From NCBI RefSeq assembly GCF_015207035.1, contig NZ_JADEXQ010000008.1, forward strand, positions 42,518-106,517: a stretch of 64,000 nt of DNA. Reading direction: 5' to 3'. Shown in pieces: positions 53,551-63,845 of this stretch; position 1 is the first letter of the stretch, and the number at the start of each line of letters is the position of its first letter. The notes beneath the pieces were generated by a model. That model was not told where the DNA came from and did no database searches. It saw only the letters and a list, made by a program, of their open reading frames with translations. The translations under genes and the position numbers were made by a program. The stretch is from Romeriopsis navalis LEGE 11480. GTDB lineage: Bacteria; Cyanobacteriota; Cyanobacteriia; Leptolyngbyales; Leptolyngbyaceae.

Positions 53551-54736
53551 GACTCAGCGACTTATTCGAAGTTTCGGCATCCACGATCGAGGTATAGACT
53601 TGCAGCAGTTTACTCGCTGATTGTTCCCAGGTGTAGTTTTGGAGAATCAACTGTTGACCACGCATACCCATGTCCGCCGCCTGCTGCGGCGACTCCAGAC
53701 AATCCTTTAAGGCCGTCACGATCGCTTCAGCATTAATATCGACGACGCAAGCGGCATCTGCCTCCTGGGCTTCTGGGAAATTACAGCCGGTCGTAATAAT
53801 GCAAGGCAATCCGGCGGCCATCCCTTCCAGCACCGACATGCTAAACCCTTCCGAATAGGAAGGCAGTATGTAGAGCTCAGCCGCCGCCAAAGCCGCATAT
53901 TTGAGATCGCCATTCAGCATGCCCGTAAAGGTTACAGAATCGAGACAACCTAATTCAGCAAAGTAGTTCTCAACGGTCGGCAAGAAGCCAGTGCTATTCG
54001 GCCCCGCAATTACAAGATGCAAATCCGGAAAATTCTGGTGAACTTGCGCAAACGCACTTGCCAATAAGTCCAACCCCTTTTTAGCATCAATACGACTTAG
54101 AAATAATAGGATTCGCTTGCCACGCGTCGACGGAAACGCCTGATAAAACGCCTCCGGCTCCGGCAATGCCGTAAATAAATGTTGGTCAATCCCGTTCGGC
54201 ACTTGCACCGTCCGGAGTAAATTGAGCTGATGCAAATTGTTGGCTTCTGCCGCAGTTAAAACTTGTAGTGCTTGCGCGTGCTGCAAAGCCGGTTGCTCAA
54301 CATACTGAAAATAGCGCCGTTTCTTATTGGCTTTATTGTGTAACGCCCAGGGTTCTAACATGCCATGGGGGGACATGAGATAGGGCATCTGCTTCAGCCG
54401 ACATTGCCAATGCACGATCGAGAGGAGCATGGGGGAAAACAATGTATGACTGTGGACTAAGTCATATTCATGTAAATGTCGGAACGTCCAATACAACAAT
54501 GAAGGACTAAAGGTTTGATCATAACGGTGCCAACAGGGGAAATACTTGATCCGATAAGACTGATGCTCAATCCAAGTTTTCAATGGCACATCGAGCTTAT
54601 CCGGCCCGTTTGCATTGGTCGTAATCAGATCCACCTGTATCCCAAGGCTACCAAGGCCATTCGCTAATTCCGACACCGATTTCGAAGTGCCACCATACAC
54701 GGAACCAATATAAGGAATAACAATTAAAACTTTCAC
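53543..54736 (-). CDS. Glycosyltransferase family 4
   Basis: 397 residues from GTG 54736; AAGGA 9 nt upstream supports it. GT-B fold: VIPYIGSVYGGTSKSVSELANGL (in parts) at the N-terminus, LSRIDAKKGLDLLASAF and the EX7E motif PSYSEGFSMSVLEGMAAGLP (about residues 297-316). It transfers a sugar with retention of configuration. The donor is unknown. It overlaps the acetyltransferase gene. Confidence 0.9.
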   Translation of the reverse strand: MKVLIVIPYIGSVYGGTSKSVSELANGLGSLGIQVDLITTNANGPDKLDVPLKTWIEHQSYRIKYFPCWHRYDQTFSPSLLYWTFRHLHEYDLVHSHTLFSPMLLSIVHWQCRLKQMPYLMSPHGMLEPWALHNKANKKRRYFQYVEQPALQHAQALQVLTAAEANNLHQLNLLRTVQVPNGIDQHLFTALPEPEAFYQAFPSTRGKRILLFLSRIDAKKGLDLLASAFAQVHQNFPDLHLVIAGPNSTGFLPTVENYFAELGCLDSVTFTGMLNGDLKYAALAAAELYILPSYSEGFSMSVLEGMAAGLPCIITTGCNFPEAQEADAACVVDINAEAIVTALKDCLESPQQAADMGMRGQQLILQNYTWEQSASKLLQVYTSIVDAETSNKSLSHV

Positions 54737-54838
54737 AGATTATGTCCTTCGAGAGATTTCAATATTTCCAAACATTAAATCGCATCATTTTTATTACCTC
54801 AGAGCAACTAAATTAGTCACCAAAATGCAACGCTTAAC

Positions 54839-55762
54839 TCATCTAAATCGGCGCAGAAAAGTTTTCACATTGCGCTTGATCACCCCCAATGTGTTACGCA
54901 AAGCCGGCAAAAATAGAGATTTTTTAAACGCTTTGTAATGTTTAGGATTAATCGTGACATGAGCGGGCAAATGCGTTGGCCCGGATGCACTTCTCTGAGC
55001 GGTTGAGCCAAAAATCAGACTGGCTAACTTCGAGCTATGTGTCCCACTGCCATCTTTCCCAATATTGTCAACGTAACTCACTGGCGGATACAGAACATAA
55101 CCGTTTTGCCGAAATACACTCCAGTTCCACCGAATCGCCCAGGAATCGATTTCGCCCGTCATTTGCAGCTTCAGCATACTGAATAGGTCGTAGTGACCAT
55201 CCAAATTAAACTGTTTCCGCAACGCGCGATCGGTTTTCATCGATTCCCAACCCGAAGCATCAATATCAAAATATTTCCAAGCCCGACGCCAGGTCGCCCA
55301 ACCCCAAGAGTTAATTAAGGGAAAGACCATCGCTTGATCAGAATTCGCAAACTCCCGCACCGGCGGAACATAACCTGACACTTGCATCACCGACGGCTGG
55401 TCAGCATAGAAATCCAACGCCGAATTCATATAGTCCAGAAAATAAGGACTAAGAATCAAATCATCTTCCAGCACAATGACACGCTCAAATTCATTGACCA
55501 ACTTAGTCACGCAGGAAATAATCGATTCAGCCAAACCACAGTTCTGTTCAGACTCAATAATCGAGCCATGCGCCCCAAGTAGCGTCCGTACAACCATCCG
55601 GGTTTGCTCGACTAGGGGTTGGTCTTCGGGATGCTTCGCTCCATCACAAAAGACATAGAGCGGGCTTTGGGCAAACTCGGGACATTGCATTAAGGACTCA
55701 ATCGAACGGCGCGCGTGATCAGGGCGCTTATAGACAAAAAGGGCGATCGGAGCATAGGTCAT
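54839..55762 (-). CDS. GNT-I-like glycosyltransferase
   Basis: 307 residues. IALFVYKRPDHARRSIESLM opens a GT-A fold, and VIVLEDDLILSPYFLDYMN holds the metal-binding EDD (about residues 96-98). SWGWATWRRAWKYFD (about 152-166) is a motif common to this bacterial group, often annotated as hemolytic-protein-like or GT2. It likely adds a sugar to the repeat unit. It lies 2 bp after the Wzy-like gene stop, in line with the same transcript. Confidence 0.8.
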   Translation of the reverse strand: MTYAPIALFVYKRPDHARRSIESLMQCPEFAQSPLYVFCDGAKHPEDQPLVEQTRMVVRTLLGAHGSIIESEQNCGLAESIISCVTKLVNEFERVIVLEDDLILSPYFLDYMNSALDFYADQPSVMQVSGYVPPVREFANSDQAMVFPLINSWGWATWRRAWKYFDIDASGWESMKTDRALRKQFNLDGHYDLFSMLKLQMTGEIDSWAIRWNWSVFRQNGYVLYPPVSYVDNIGKDGSGTHSSKLASLIFGSTAQRSASGPTHLPAHVTINPKHYKAFKKSLFLPALRNTLGVIKRNVKTFLRRFR

Positions 55763-55764
55763 AA

Positions 55765-57105
55765 CTAAGTGGCTTTAATTGCTAATTTTTTCTTGAACTT
55801 GAAACGCCTGAGGCCAATCACCGCAAACAGCAAATACCAAAAAACATTTGACCCATACAAAGAACCTGATGACAAAACGCCAATTCCATATTGGATATAG
55901 AGCAAGCCCAGCCACTGCCAAGCTGATCGTGAACAGACGATCAAATACATCGACTTGACCATGCCGTAGATATAGCAAGCCGCAAATATCATGCCGCCAA
56001 ACAACCCTGTACTCATGAAGGCTTCGAGAATGACATTATGGGGATAACCCAAGTTATCCGATAACTCTAAGCTCGATCCCAAAAACGGATGCTCCATAAA
56101 TGCGGCTAATGCTGCATTGCCCAGATCACCCCGTGAGACAAAATCACTGTTGTAGGCATCGGTATAGTCAATAAAGGGATTGGCAAAACGATCAACAATC
56201 GAACTGCCCTGACTTGTCGCAAAGGAAAGCGCCGCTGTCGCCCCAATACACACAAGGACAAGAATCACCACCGCCTTAAAACTATTGCGGTTAGCGGCGA
56301 CCAATATGAGGAAACAACAAGAAACAGACAAGATCGGCCCCCGCGAGGCCGCCAGCAAGCATAATATCAAGCCAAGTCCCGCCGAGAAAAGTAGGAGCAT
56401 ATCCGTTAATTTACTTTTCCCCGCCCGGTCAAGAAAGGCAATTCGCGATCCTTTCAGCCAAAGAAATAGACTGACTAGAAATAGCGATGCCCCCACGTGG
56501 CCCAAACTAATGGGATTAATCGCGGCCGCCGTTAGTCTGCCGGTACTCAGCGATTCAGCCGCGCCGGCCAGCGCCAATCGAATCCCGAACAGCGATGAAA
56601 TAAATAGAATCAGCCAAGAGCCAAAGGCAAATTTATTTAGCTCTTGATCTCGCAAAAACAGAAAAGAGGTGGCCGGCAACAGCGAGATTAAAAACCAGAA
56701 TAAAAGATACTCACTGGGCGGTTTCCACAATGATGGCTGAATGATAAAAATTTCACACAAAACCCGGATGGAATACATCAAGGTAAAGGTGAGTAAAAGC
56801 TTTACCCAAATTGAGTAGAAGCGCGAACTGGTCGCCGTTGTCTGTGGTTGCACAGCATAATTCACTTTGGCCGATCGCGACTTGGATTGCCGCAGCATTA
56901 GCAGCAACAAAAATCCCGCATTACAGGCCAAAACAAAAAATCGGTAAGGTACGGTAATCAGACGGGAAGAAGACGGATCGGTAACTAGAAAAGCCAGCAA
57001 ACTATAGCCAAACAGCGTTATCGCCATCACATAACCGATCGAGAATCCCGCTAGTCGATTACCAACTGCTGGGACACTTGCGCTACTGAGTCGTTTAACA
57101 GCCAT
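55765..57105 (-). CDS. Wzy/O-antigen-ligase-like polymerase
   Basis: 446 residues with about eleven membrane helices. The family core LLAASRGPILSVSCCFLILV (about residues 253-272) and the periplasmic loop with FVSRGDLG, HPFLGSSLEL and YPHNVILEAFMSTGLFGG match O-antigen ligase and Wzy_C proteins. It probably polymerises repeat units on the outer face of the inner membrane. Polymerase versus ligase cannot be told from sequence alone; the Wzx-like flippase nearby favours polymerase. Confidence 0.85.
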   Translation of the reverse strand: MAVKRLSSASVPAVGNRLAGFSIGYVMAITLFGYSLLAFLVTDPSSSRLITVPYRFFVLACNAGFLLLLMLRQSKSRSAKVNYAVQPQTTATSSRFYSIWVKLLLTFTLMYSIRVLCEIFIIQPSLWKPPSEYLLFWFLISLLPATSFLFLRDQELNKFAFGSWLILFISSLFGIRLALAGAAESLSTGRLTAAAINPISLGHVGASLFLVSLFLWLKGSRIAFLDRAGKSKLTDMLLLFSAGLGLILCLLAASRGPILSVSCCFLILVAANRNSFKAVVILVLVCIGATAALSFATSQGSSIVDRFANPFIDYTDAYNSDFVSRGDLGNAALAAFMEHPFLGSSLELSDNLGYPHNVILEAFMSTGLFGGMIFAACYIYGMVKSMYLIVCSRSAWQWLGLLYIQYGIGVLSSGSLYGSNVFWYLLFAVIGLRRFKFKKKLAIKAT

Positions 57106-57175
57106 CAGACATAATTAGGAAATTTACAAGGGGGACATAACATTAAAATTAAGCATCAAAAATAGAAGCAGCCAT

Positions 57176-58447
57176 TTATTTCGAAGCCAGCATTCGGTCA
57201 ACTAGGTTAACCGCAAACTCCTTGGCATCATGTTGCTGAATCAGCATTGCACTCGACTCAAAGTCATAGGGTCGGGCGTCCAGCTGGCTCACACATTGCG
57301 TCATCAACTGGGCAATCGCACTCGGTGATGATGAATCAACCAAGTACCCCAGATTATTGTCCGACACAATTTGCCCAATCAAACCATAATCCGAAGCCAA
57401 GACCGGCTTGCGCGCCGCTGCGGCCTGCAACACAATCCCACTCATCCCGACATGCCGCTGGTAAGGGGCAAGAATAAAATCAGCCAGCTGGAAGTAGGTC
57501 TGAACATCTTGATCCGGCACAAAATGATCGCGCACGACAATTTGGACCGCAGTGGTTTGGCGAATCATCGCAATCTGATGCAGGATTGCATCAGGGTTAC
57601 TCGAAGTAATCTTCCCGACAAACACTAAGCACACTTTTTTTGCCGGTTCTGGCGGCAAAAGACACATCGCATCCAACACTTGTTGCACACCTTTGCGCTC
57701 ATGCAGGCTACCAAACAGCAAAAATATTTGGCGATCGGGTTCAATTGCTAAAGACTGCTGCACTCTGACAATTTCTGACTGCTCGACCTGATGCAACTCC
57801 ATCGGGTCAGGTAAATGTGCCACCCTTGCGCGGCCTCTAAGACGCTTCATATGCTTCACCGCAAATGGGTCAAGCGAAAATAAAGTTTTCAGTCGAGGAT
57901 TACGCAAAACCAACCCTAACAAAAGTTTTTGCCGCAACTGACGAACGTAATCAGACAGGGAAAACTGGTAATTATCAAATGTGGGGTAATGAAATGTTGG
58001 CCTAAAATATATACCAGAAAAATCACAGGGCGATTTCCCGCCCAACGCGATCGGCATCTGGAATAAATCGTAGTACATCAACAGCGCATGAGTGATTTGA
58101 AATTTCCGCGCATACTGACAGTATATCTTCCACTCTTGAAACATCGACTTCAGGAGATTCTGACGGTTACTGATCGTCGCCATTTCCGTGGGTGAAACCG
58201 CCACGAAATATATATTCTCTGAGGCGACTGCCGATTCGACGACATCGGCATGCTTGGAAAAGAACTCGGGAGCCACCAAAATATACAGATTTTCCTGCCG
58301 CTCTATAGCCATCCAATGATGCACGATATGTTTAATGTAGAAAGCATGGTGCCCCCCAGTCATCAAATCAAACAACATGAATGAGGGTTGATGATTCACC
58401 GAACTCCCATCGGTGATATTTACAGCATGCTCCAATTGACAATTCAT
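57176..58447 (-). CDS. Glycosyltransferase family 4-like
   Basis: 423 residues, GT-B fold. The C-terminal half has IFLLFGSLHERKGVQQVLDAM (about residues 237-257, in parts) and FILAPYQRHVGMSGIVLQAAAARKPVLASD (in parts), the site where GT4 enzymes hold the nucleotide sugar; the first Glu of the EX7E pair is not evident. The N-terminus has FMLFDLMTGGHHAFYIKHIVHHW (in parts). The donor is unknown. Confidence 0.8.
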   Translation of the reverse strand: MNCQLEHAVNITDGSSVNHQPSFMLFDLMTGGHHAFYIKHIVHHWMAIERQENLYILVAPEFFSKHADVVESAVASENIYFVAVSPTEMATISNRQNLLKSMFQEWKIYCQYARKFQITHALLMYYDLFQMPIALGGKSPCDFSGIYFRPTFHYPTFDNYQFSLSDYVRQLRQKLLLGLVLRNPRLKTLFSLDPFAVKHMKRLRGRARVAHLPDPMELHQVEQSEIVRVQQSLAIEPDRQIFLLFGSLHERKGVQQVLDAMCLLPPEPAKKVCLVFVGKITSSNPDAILHQIAMIRQTTAVQIVVRDHFVPDQDVQTYFQLADFILAPYQRHVGMSGIVLQAAAARKPVLASDYGLIGQIVSDNNLGYLVDSSSPSAIAQLMTQCVSQLDARPYDFESSAMLIQQHDAKEFAVNLVDRMLASK

Positions 58448-58492
58448 AGAATTCTGAATTCACTCATTTCATATCGTGCAGTACTGAAATCG

Positions 58493-59257
58493 CTAGTCGG
58501 TCTGACGCTCAAAAATTCCATCCACCTGGAACTGCTCTCCGGAAGCCCCTGTCAAGGGATCAGTCATCCCCACCAGGCGGAAATTCAGCTTGCGCATAAG
58601 CTGATAAATATCATCAAATAAGGGACTACCCTCATAAAGATGCTTAAAACTCATCTCTAATACGCAGTACTTCGCATGGGCCATTGTTTCGAGACCACCG
58701 GAAATAACCTTCTCTTCAAACCCCTGCACGTCAATCTTCACCACATCCGGCTGCGGCAGATTATTCTGCTTAATATAGTCATCCAAACACAGTACAGGTA
58801 CCTTAATTTGAGTCCGCGCCTCGGTACCAGGGAACTCATCACTATGCAATGAGGCGATCGGCAACAGCGAACTGCTATCCGAGCGATGACTAATGTTCAT
58901 CAACGCCACCCCCGTCTCATTGCCGAGTGCCACATTATGACATTTAACTTTCTTGGAAGTCGCAAATCGGGCTTGCAGCGCCTGATAGACATCCGGAATT
59001 GGTTCAAAGGCTTGAATCGAAGCAACATTAGCCAGCTTTTCCAGACAAGCGGAGACAATTCCCTTTGCTGCCCCAATGTCATACACAACCAAATCTTCCC
59101 CTTGCAAGGTTGATTGCAACTTTAAATAGAACTCACGCTCTTCTGCCGTTAATGGCTCAGAGACAGTTGCCTGGCTCTTCTGAAACTTATAATAAGAGTA
59201 TGTTTTCGAATGCTGAATATGTAGCCAGAGTGCGGCATTCGTCATTAAGCTATTCAC
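58493..59257 (-). CDS. FkbM family methyltransferase (first copy)
   Basis: 254 residues from GTG 59257, with GAGGA 9 nt upstream. SAM-binding motif VVYDIGAAKGIVSACLEKLA (about residues 57-76), then QAFEPIPDVYQAL and VDVVKIDVQGFEEKVI-type DVVKIDVQGFEEKVISGG, as in FkbM enzymes. These methylate hydroxyls of sugars or polyketides. It is paired with a second FkbM gene 103 bp upstream. Confidence 0.88.
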   Translation of the reverse strand: MNSLMTNAALWLHIQHSKTYSYYKFQKSQATVSEPLTAEEREFYLKLQSTLQGEDLVVYDIGAAKGIVSACLEKLANVASIQAFEPIPDVYQALQARFATSKKVKCHNVALGNETGVALMNISHRSDSSSLLPIASLHSDEFPGTEARTQIKVPVLCLDDYIKQNNLPQPDVVKIDVQGFEEKVISGGLETMAHAKYCVLEMSFKHLYEGSPLFDDIYQLMRKLNFRLVGMTDPLTGASGEQFQVDGIFERQTD

Positions 59258-59360
59258 AAAGTAAGTCCTCTGAATTGAGATTAGAAATTAAGTCCTATAA
59301 GGGGATTTACAGATTCAATGTTCCAGCCGCTAGTGCGAATTGACATTGAACTGCCTGAAT

Positions 59361-60239
59361 TTATTGTGGCAAACATAGGATGTCACCATAGGGCCGCGAC
59401 TCAAGCGGCTCACCAGGGAACATTGGATTAACAATCTTATAGTTATAGGAACGAATCAAATCCACAATAATTTGAGCCGATGCGCCATTCTTTTTTAACA
59501 GATCATTCGTAATCTCGGACAAAATCACGGGCCGATGCTTCGAGAGCAGCGTATCTGCCCCTTGCAAGACAAGATGTTCTGCCCCTTCCACATCAATCTT
59601 GACAAAGCCTGGATTTAGCTTATGCTCATCCACCAAAGCATCCAGGGTTGAACTCGGAACTTTATAAGAAATATATTCCTCTTGGACGATCGACGGATGT
59701 TCCATCACACCCAAACTTGAATATTCTTCCTTACCTGGAATCGTATTAATCTCAAATTCACCCATCGCATTTGAAGCAACACCGTTATAGGTAATAACCT
59801 GTGACGTAACTTCGTTTAACTCTAAATTCTTCGTCAAACGCTCAAACGCATTCTTGGTCGGCTCAACCGCTAATACGCGTTGACCAGCCGCAACTTTTTT
59901 CGCAAATAAGACACTATAGAACCCAATATTTGCACCAATATCAATAATGTCTTTCTGGACATCGATATGTTGGACACAACGCTCTACCAAGGTTGGCTCA
60001 TAGTAGCCATAGGTCAATAGACGCCGAAACAAAGTTGAACGCTTATCAATAAAGAAATCCCCATCAAACTCCGCCACGCGAATTACTGGGTCACTGACCA
60101 ACAGCTGGCATAGACGATCGTAGACCTCAACCTTAGGACTAAGTTTGCGCTGCGCCCAATGCCGCCTTGCCGCCACCGCCGGAGAGACTAAGCCAGTCAG
60201 CAGAGGGCTATCAGCAATTTTCGATTTAAGTGAAGACAT
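59361..60239 (-). CDS. FkbM family methyltransferase (second copy)
   Basis: 292 residues. The SAM loop is DIIDIGANIGFYSVLFAKKV (about residues 95-114), with LAVEPTKNAFERL and FVKIDVEGAEHLVLQGA (about 215-231). The N-terminal 90 residues differ from the first copy, and the two are diverged paralogs. Probably an O-methyltransferase for a second position or sugar of the repeat unit. Confidence 0.88.
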   Translation of the reverse strand: MSSLKSKIADSPLLTGLVSPAVAARRHWAQRKLSPKVEVYDRLCQLLVSDPVIRVAEFDGDFFIDKRSTLFRRLLTYGYYEPTLVERCVQHIDVQKDIIDIGANIGFYSVLFAKKVAAGQRVLAVEPTKNAFERLTKNLELNEVTSQVITYNGVASNAMGEFEINTIPGKEEYSSLGVMEHPSIVQEEYISYKVPSSTLDALVDEHKLNPGFVKIDVEGAEHLVLQGADTLLSKHRPVILSEITNDLLKKNGASAQIIVDLIRSYNYKIVNPMFPGEPLESRPYGDILCLPQ

Positions 60240-60324
60240 ATCAGTTTAGAACCTAGATTAATATGGTCAAATGTTCAGCTAGAAAACTTAGAAAAGTTCG
60301 ATTAAAAATCTCAAATACAGCACC

Positions 60325-61791
60325 TTAGAAAGCCTTTGACAACGACAACTTAAATCGCTCACCCAGTAGGATTTTGGCAATCCATACAACTTGAGCCGCA
60401 GCAATCAAGCACCGGTAATAGATGGGAACGTCAACCGGTAGCAATATACCGGCCAGGCCTAAACTGAGAAAAACGACTGAATCCCAGCCTATCCATTGTA
60501 GTAATAAGCGCATCTTGATGTCCAGCGCTTTCAGCGCGATTAAAGTTAAGGCAAAGACCCCTAAAAAACCGGCATTTCCAATAATTGCGCCAAAAAAACC
60601 AAATAATGAGGAACCCCAGTAAATCATCGAGAGTGATAGCAGGCTACAAACCAAGATAACCTTCATTAATAAACCACCTTTATTCAAGCCCAACAGGAAG
60701 AAATAGGCAAAACTATTGGCGGAATAGAATGAATAAATCACAATTTGGATTTGGAATGCGAGGAGTAGATTGGGCAACGTCGCATCCTGCGGAAACATCA
60801 AGCCCGTAATCACTGGCGCAAAACTCAACAACAATCCCCCCAAACCATAGGCAATCGCAAGATTCACTTGACAGGCTTGGCGAATCCGGGCGACGAGCGT
60901 TTCCCGATGCTCTGGAACTTCCAGCGACAAACCAGAAATACCCGGTAAAACCGGCTGCACCATTGTGGAAGCAAGACCATTAATCTGCGAGGTAAAACCG
61001 GAAATTGCCGCATAGGCACCCAACAGTTGAGGCCCCAGCACCGCACCCACTAAAACCTTGTCACACTGACTGAACAAGACGTTACCGGTTGATGTCAACC
61101 AGACGGATGTGCTGTATTTAATAATCTGGGCGAACTTACGGCCATCCCAAATCAAACCCAACTTGCCACCCCAGGTTTTGCTGAGCAACTTGAGCCCAAA
61201 CACTGCGTGCACCACAAAAAAGATGACGACCATCGCCACTTGCCATTGCATCAGACGAATCACATTCTCACCATGCCAGGCCAAGACAATCAAGCCAATA
61301 TTTGAGCACATGCCCTGAAGTGTCGTAATCAGATTATTCAAGGCATATTTATTGTAGGATTGCTCAATCCCCACAAAAATCCCTTGGAACATCCGCCCCC
61401 AAACCGCTAGCCCACCCCATTGCAAGGCCGGAACCATGATTAATCGCTGTGCTTCAGTCAAGTTAGGGAAATTAGCTGAAACGATCGGCGCACTCACAAC
61501 CAAAACAATAAACATGGCAGTTGCCAGGGTCATCATCGATGCGCTCACCATCAAGAAAGTCGACATTAACGATCGACCATCTTGACGCCCCAAATCTTTC
61601 GAGACAAAGTACACCGTCGAGGCAGCCAGTCCTCCCTCAGCCAGGCCAACCAGCACCAACGTGCTCGAGACCAACGCCCATAGGCCATAATCGGCTAATC
61701 CAAGAAACCGAATCAGCAACGGCACCGTAACAACCCCAATCAATAGACGCAGGATGCTCCCAATCAGATTAAACAGGCCATTTTTCAACAT
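60325..61791 (-). CDS. Wzx-like polysaccharide flippase
   Basis: 488 residues with about fourteen membrane helices, MOP superfamily. LIRFLGLADYGLWALVSSTL (about residues 27-46) is the conserved N-terminal motif of the Wzx/RfbX group. It likely moves the lipid-linked repeat unit across the inner membrane. It lies between fcl and the FkbM pair in the same direction. Confidence 0.9.
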   Translation of the reverse strand: MLKNGLFNLIGSILRLLIGVVTVPLLIRFLGLADYGLWALVSSTLVLVGLAEGGLAASTVYFVSKDLGRQDGRSLMSTFLMVSASMMTLATAMFIVLVVSAPIVSANFPNLTEAQRLIMVPALQWGGLAVWGRMFQGIFVGIEQSYNKYALNNLITTLQGMCSNIGLIVLAWHGENVIRLMQWQVAMVVIFFVVHAVFGLKLLSKTWGGKLGLIWDGRKFAQIIKYSTSVWLTSTGNVLFSQCDKVLVGAVLGPQLLGAYAAISGFTSQINGLASTMVQPVLPGISGLSLEVPEHRETLVARIRQACQVNLAIAYGLGGLLLSFAPVITGLMFPQDATLPNLLLAFQIQIVIYSFYSANSFAYFFLLGLNKGGLLMKVILVCSLLSLSMIYWGSSLFGFFGAIIGNAGFLGVFALTLIALKALDIKMRLLLQWIGWDSVVFLSLGLAGILLPVDVPIYYRCLIAAAQVVWIAKILLGERFKLSLSKAF

Positions 61792-61884
61792 CGGATATCT
61801 TCTAAAGTAGCTTCATCAGAGTTATGCATTAAGGTAGATCGACAACACCATATTGAGCTATCTCATCGAAATCTGCCGCAATGA

Positions 61885-62829
61885 TCACTGCGCATTGGCC
61901 CGATACCAAGCGATCGTCCGCTTCATACCTTCCTCAAAGCCCACCTGCGCTTCAAACCCAAATCGCTCCTTCGCCCGCGTCGTATCCAAACAACGACGCG
62001 GCTGACCATTCGGCTGATCGGTCTGCCACACCAACTCACCGTCGTAGTCCATCAACTTGCAGATCAATTCAATCAAATCCTTAATCGAAATCTCACGATT
62101 CGTACCCAGATTCACCGGATCTTCGTCGTTATAATCCGTTGTCCCCATCACAATCCCCAACGCCGCATCTTCCGAATACAGGAACTCCCGCGTCGGACTG
62201 CCATCACCCCACACCGGGATCTGTTTCTCACCCGCGACCTGCGCCTCATGCACCTTCCGAATCAAGGCCGGAATCACATGGGAGCTACTCGGATCAAAGT
62301 TATCTTCCGGGCCATACAAGTTCACCGGCAATAGATAAATGCCATTGAAACCGTACTGCTGACGGTAGGCCTGAAGCTGCACCAGGAGCGCTTTCTTCGC
62401 CACACCATAGGGTGCATTCGTTTCTTCCGGATAGCCATTCCAAATATCATCTTCTTTGAATGGCACCGGCGTAAATTTCGGATAGGCGCAGATGGTGCCC
62501 ACACAGGTAAATTTCTCCACCCCTGCTTGATAGGCTGCATGGATTAACTGCGTCCCCATCATCAAGTTGTCATAGAACAACTCCGCGGGCTTTTCCCGGT
62601 TCAGGCCAATTCCGCCGACGTGCGCCGCTAAGTGAATCACCACATCCTGCTGGTCAACGACTCGCTGGCAGGCTTCCCACTCACATAAGTCATAGTCCTT
62701 CGACCGTGGCACCGTAATCTTATCGGCCTGGGCGCCCGAGGCAATTAACTGCGACACCACTTGCTTCCCCAGGAAGCCGGCGCCGCCAGTCACTAAAATC
62801 CGCTTATTGCTCAGGTCAAGTTTAGTCAT
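61885..62829 (-). CDS. fcl: GDP-L-fucose synthase
   Basis: 314 residues from ATG 62829, which gives the family N-terminus ([21 protein letters not shown]). Motifs include [21 protein letters not shown] (in parts), Ser in [18 protein letters not shown], and Y-x-x-x-K in [11 protein letters not shown] (about residues 138-148). It converts GDP-4-keto-6-deoxymannose to GDP-L-fucose. Its partner gmd is two genes upstream. Confidence 0.95.
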   Translation of the reverse strand: MTKLDLSNKRILVTGGAGFLGKQVVSQLIASGAQADKITVPRSKDYDLCEWEACQRVVDQQDVVIHLAAHVGGIGLNREKPAELFYDNLMMGTQLIHAAYQAGVEKFTCVGTICAYPKFTPVPFKEDDIWNGYPEETNAPYGVAKKALLVQLQAYRQQYGFNGIYLLPVNLYGPEDNFDPSSSHVIPALIRKVHEAQVAGEKQIPVWGDGSPTREFLYSEDAALGIVMGTTDYNDEDPVNLGTNREISIKDLIELICKLMDYDGELVWQTDQPNGQPRRCLDTTRAKERFGFEAQVGFEEGMKRTIAWYRANAQ

Positions 62830-62923
62830 ATTTCTAGGATTTTCAATAGCAAGAATGGAACAAACTGAATAACATTGCGGCAATCACATCAAACCTGCAA
62901 TAACCACGATCAACAACATCGTT

Positions 62924-63736
62924 TTAGCCAGGTTTCCGCAACACATAGTAGACAGAAGTCGGACCAAACTTTTCACGCAGCTTCACCCGATGATAACGAT
63001 CGTTCCAGGCGAACACGCGGCTGAGCGCGGAGTCTGCCAGCGTTGCAACCCGACTGTTATATGGATCAATGCGTAATTTTGAAGCAATTGCGGAAGTCGC
63101 AGAGAACATACAAAGGGCCTCTTGCTGAATCTCAAACCCCGCTTCCTGAACAATCTGACGCAGAATCTTGAGGGGGATACCCCGTTCATGCTTAGTCAAA
63201 CCCGGACGTGGCTTGGTCCAATCACCCATTGAAACCATCGGCTCACGCAGCAAAAATATGCCACCCGGCCTTAAACAGCGAAAACATTCACGCACGACAT
63301 AGGAAACATTAGGAATATGGTGCAAGACGCCGAAGCTCGTGATCAAGTCAAATTCTGCATCCTCAAATGGCATATCACCTTGAACATTTGGCTTCACATA
63401 CTGACTCGGAGTACCAGCAATTTCCCGCACATCAGCAAACGTATCGGAAGGATCAAGAATCGTAATTTTCTCCAGACGCTTAGCGATGGGGAAAAGCTCA
63501 TCTCCATAGGCACTCCCAATACCTAATGCCGTTCGCATTGAGTGATTGGCTAAATGGCGAAAACCATAATACGCATTGAGCTTGTGGTAAGCATAGTTAT
63601 ACTTTTCATAATCAGACGCCCAGAGATCCGCATAGCCTTCTGCTTCATGCTTGAACCATTCTTCAATTTGCTCCTGCGTAAAATCATCACCGTATAACTT
63701 TTTGCCCGCCAGATAGATGGATGCATCTTGGACCAT
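62924..63736 (-). CDS. SAM-dependent methyltransferase (class I)
   Basis: 270 residues. ALGIGSAYGDELFPIAKRL (about residues 70-88) is the SAM-binding loop, followed by FDLITSFGVLHHIPNVSYVVRECFRCLRPGGIFLLREP (in parts), which is typical of type 11 methyltransferases. It probably methylates a sugar intermediate, as it sits between gmd and fcl. The substrate is not known. Confidence 0.85.
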   Translation of the reverse strand: MVQDASIYLAGKKLYGDDFTQEQIEEWFKHEAEGYADLWASDYEKYNYAYHKLNAYYGFRHLANHSMRTALGIGSAYGDELFPIAKRLEKITILDPSDTFADVREIAGTPSQYVKPNVQGDMPFEDAEFDLITSFGVLHHIPNVSYVVRECFRCLRPGGIFLLREPMVSMGDWTKPRPGLTKHERGIPLKILRQIVQEAGFEIQQEALCMFSATSAIASKLRIDPYNSRVATLADSALSRVFAWNDRYHRVKLREKFGPTSVYYVLRKPG

Positions 63737-63845
63737 GATTAATTTCCTTGCACGTTATGAATAATTCGTTTGATATTGAGTCGAACATTGGCCCGACTCA
63801 CAACATTGGCACGGCGAAGTAATTGATAGCGCAGCATTCATCGCA

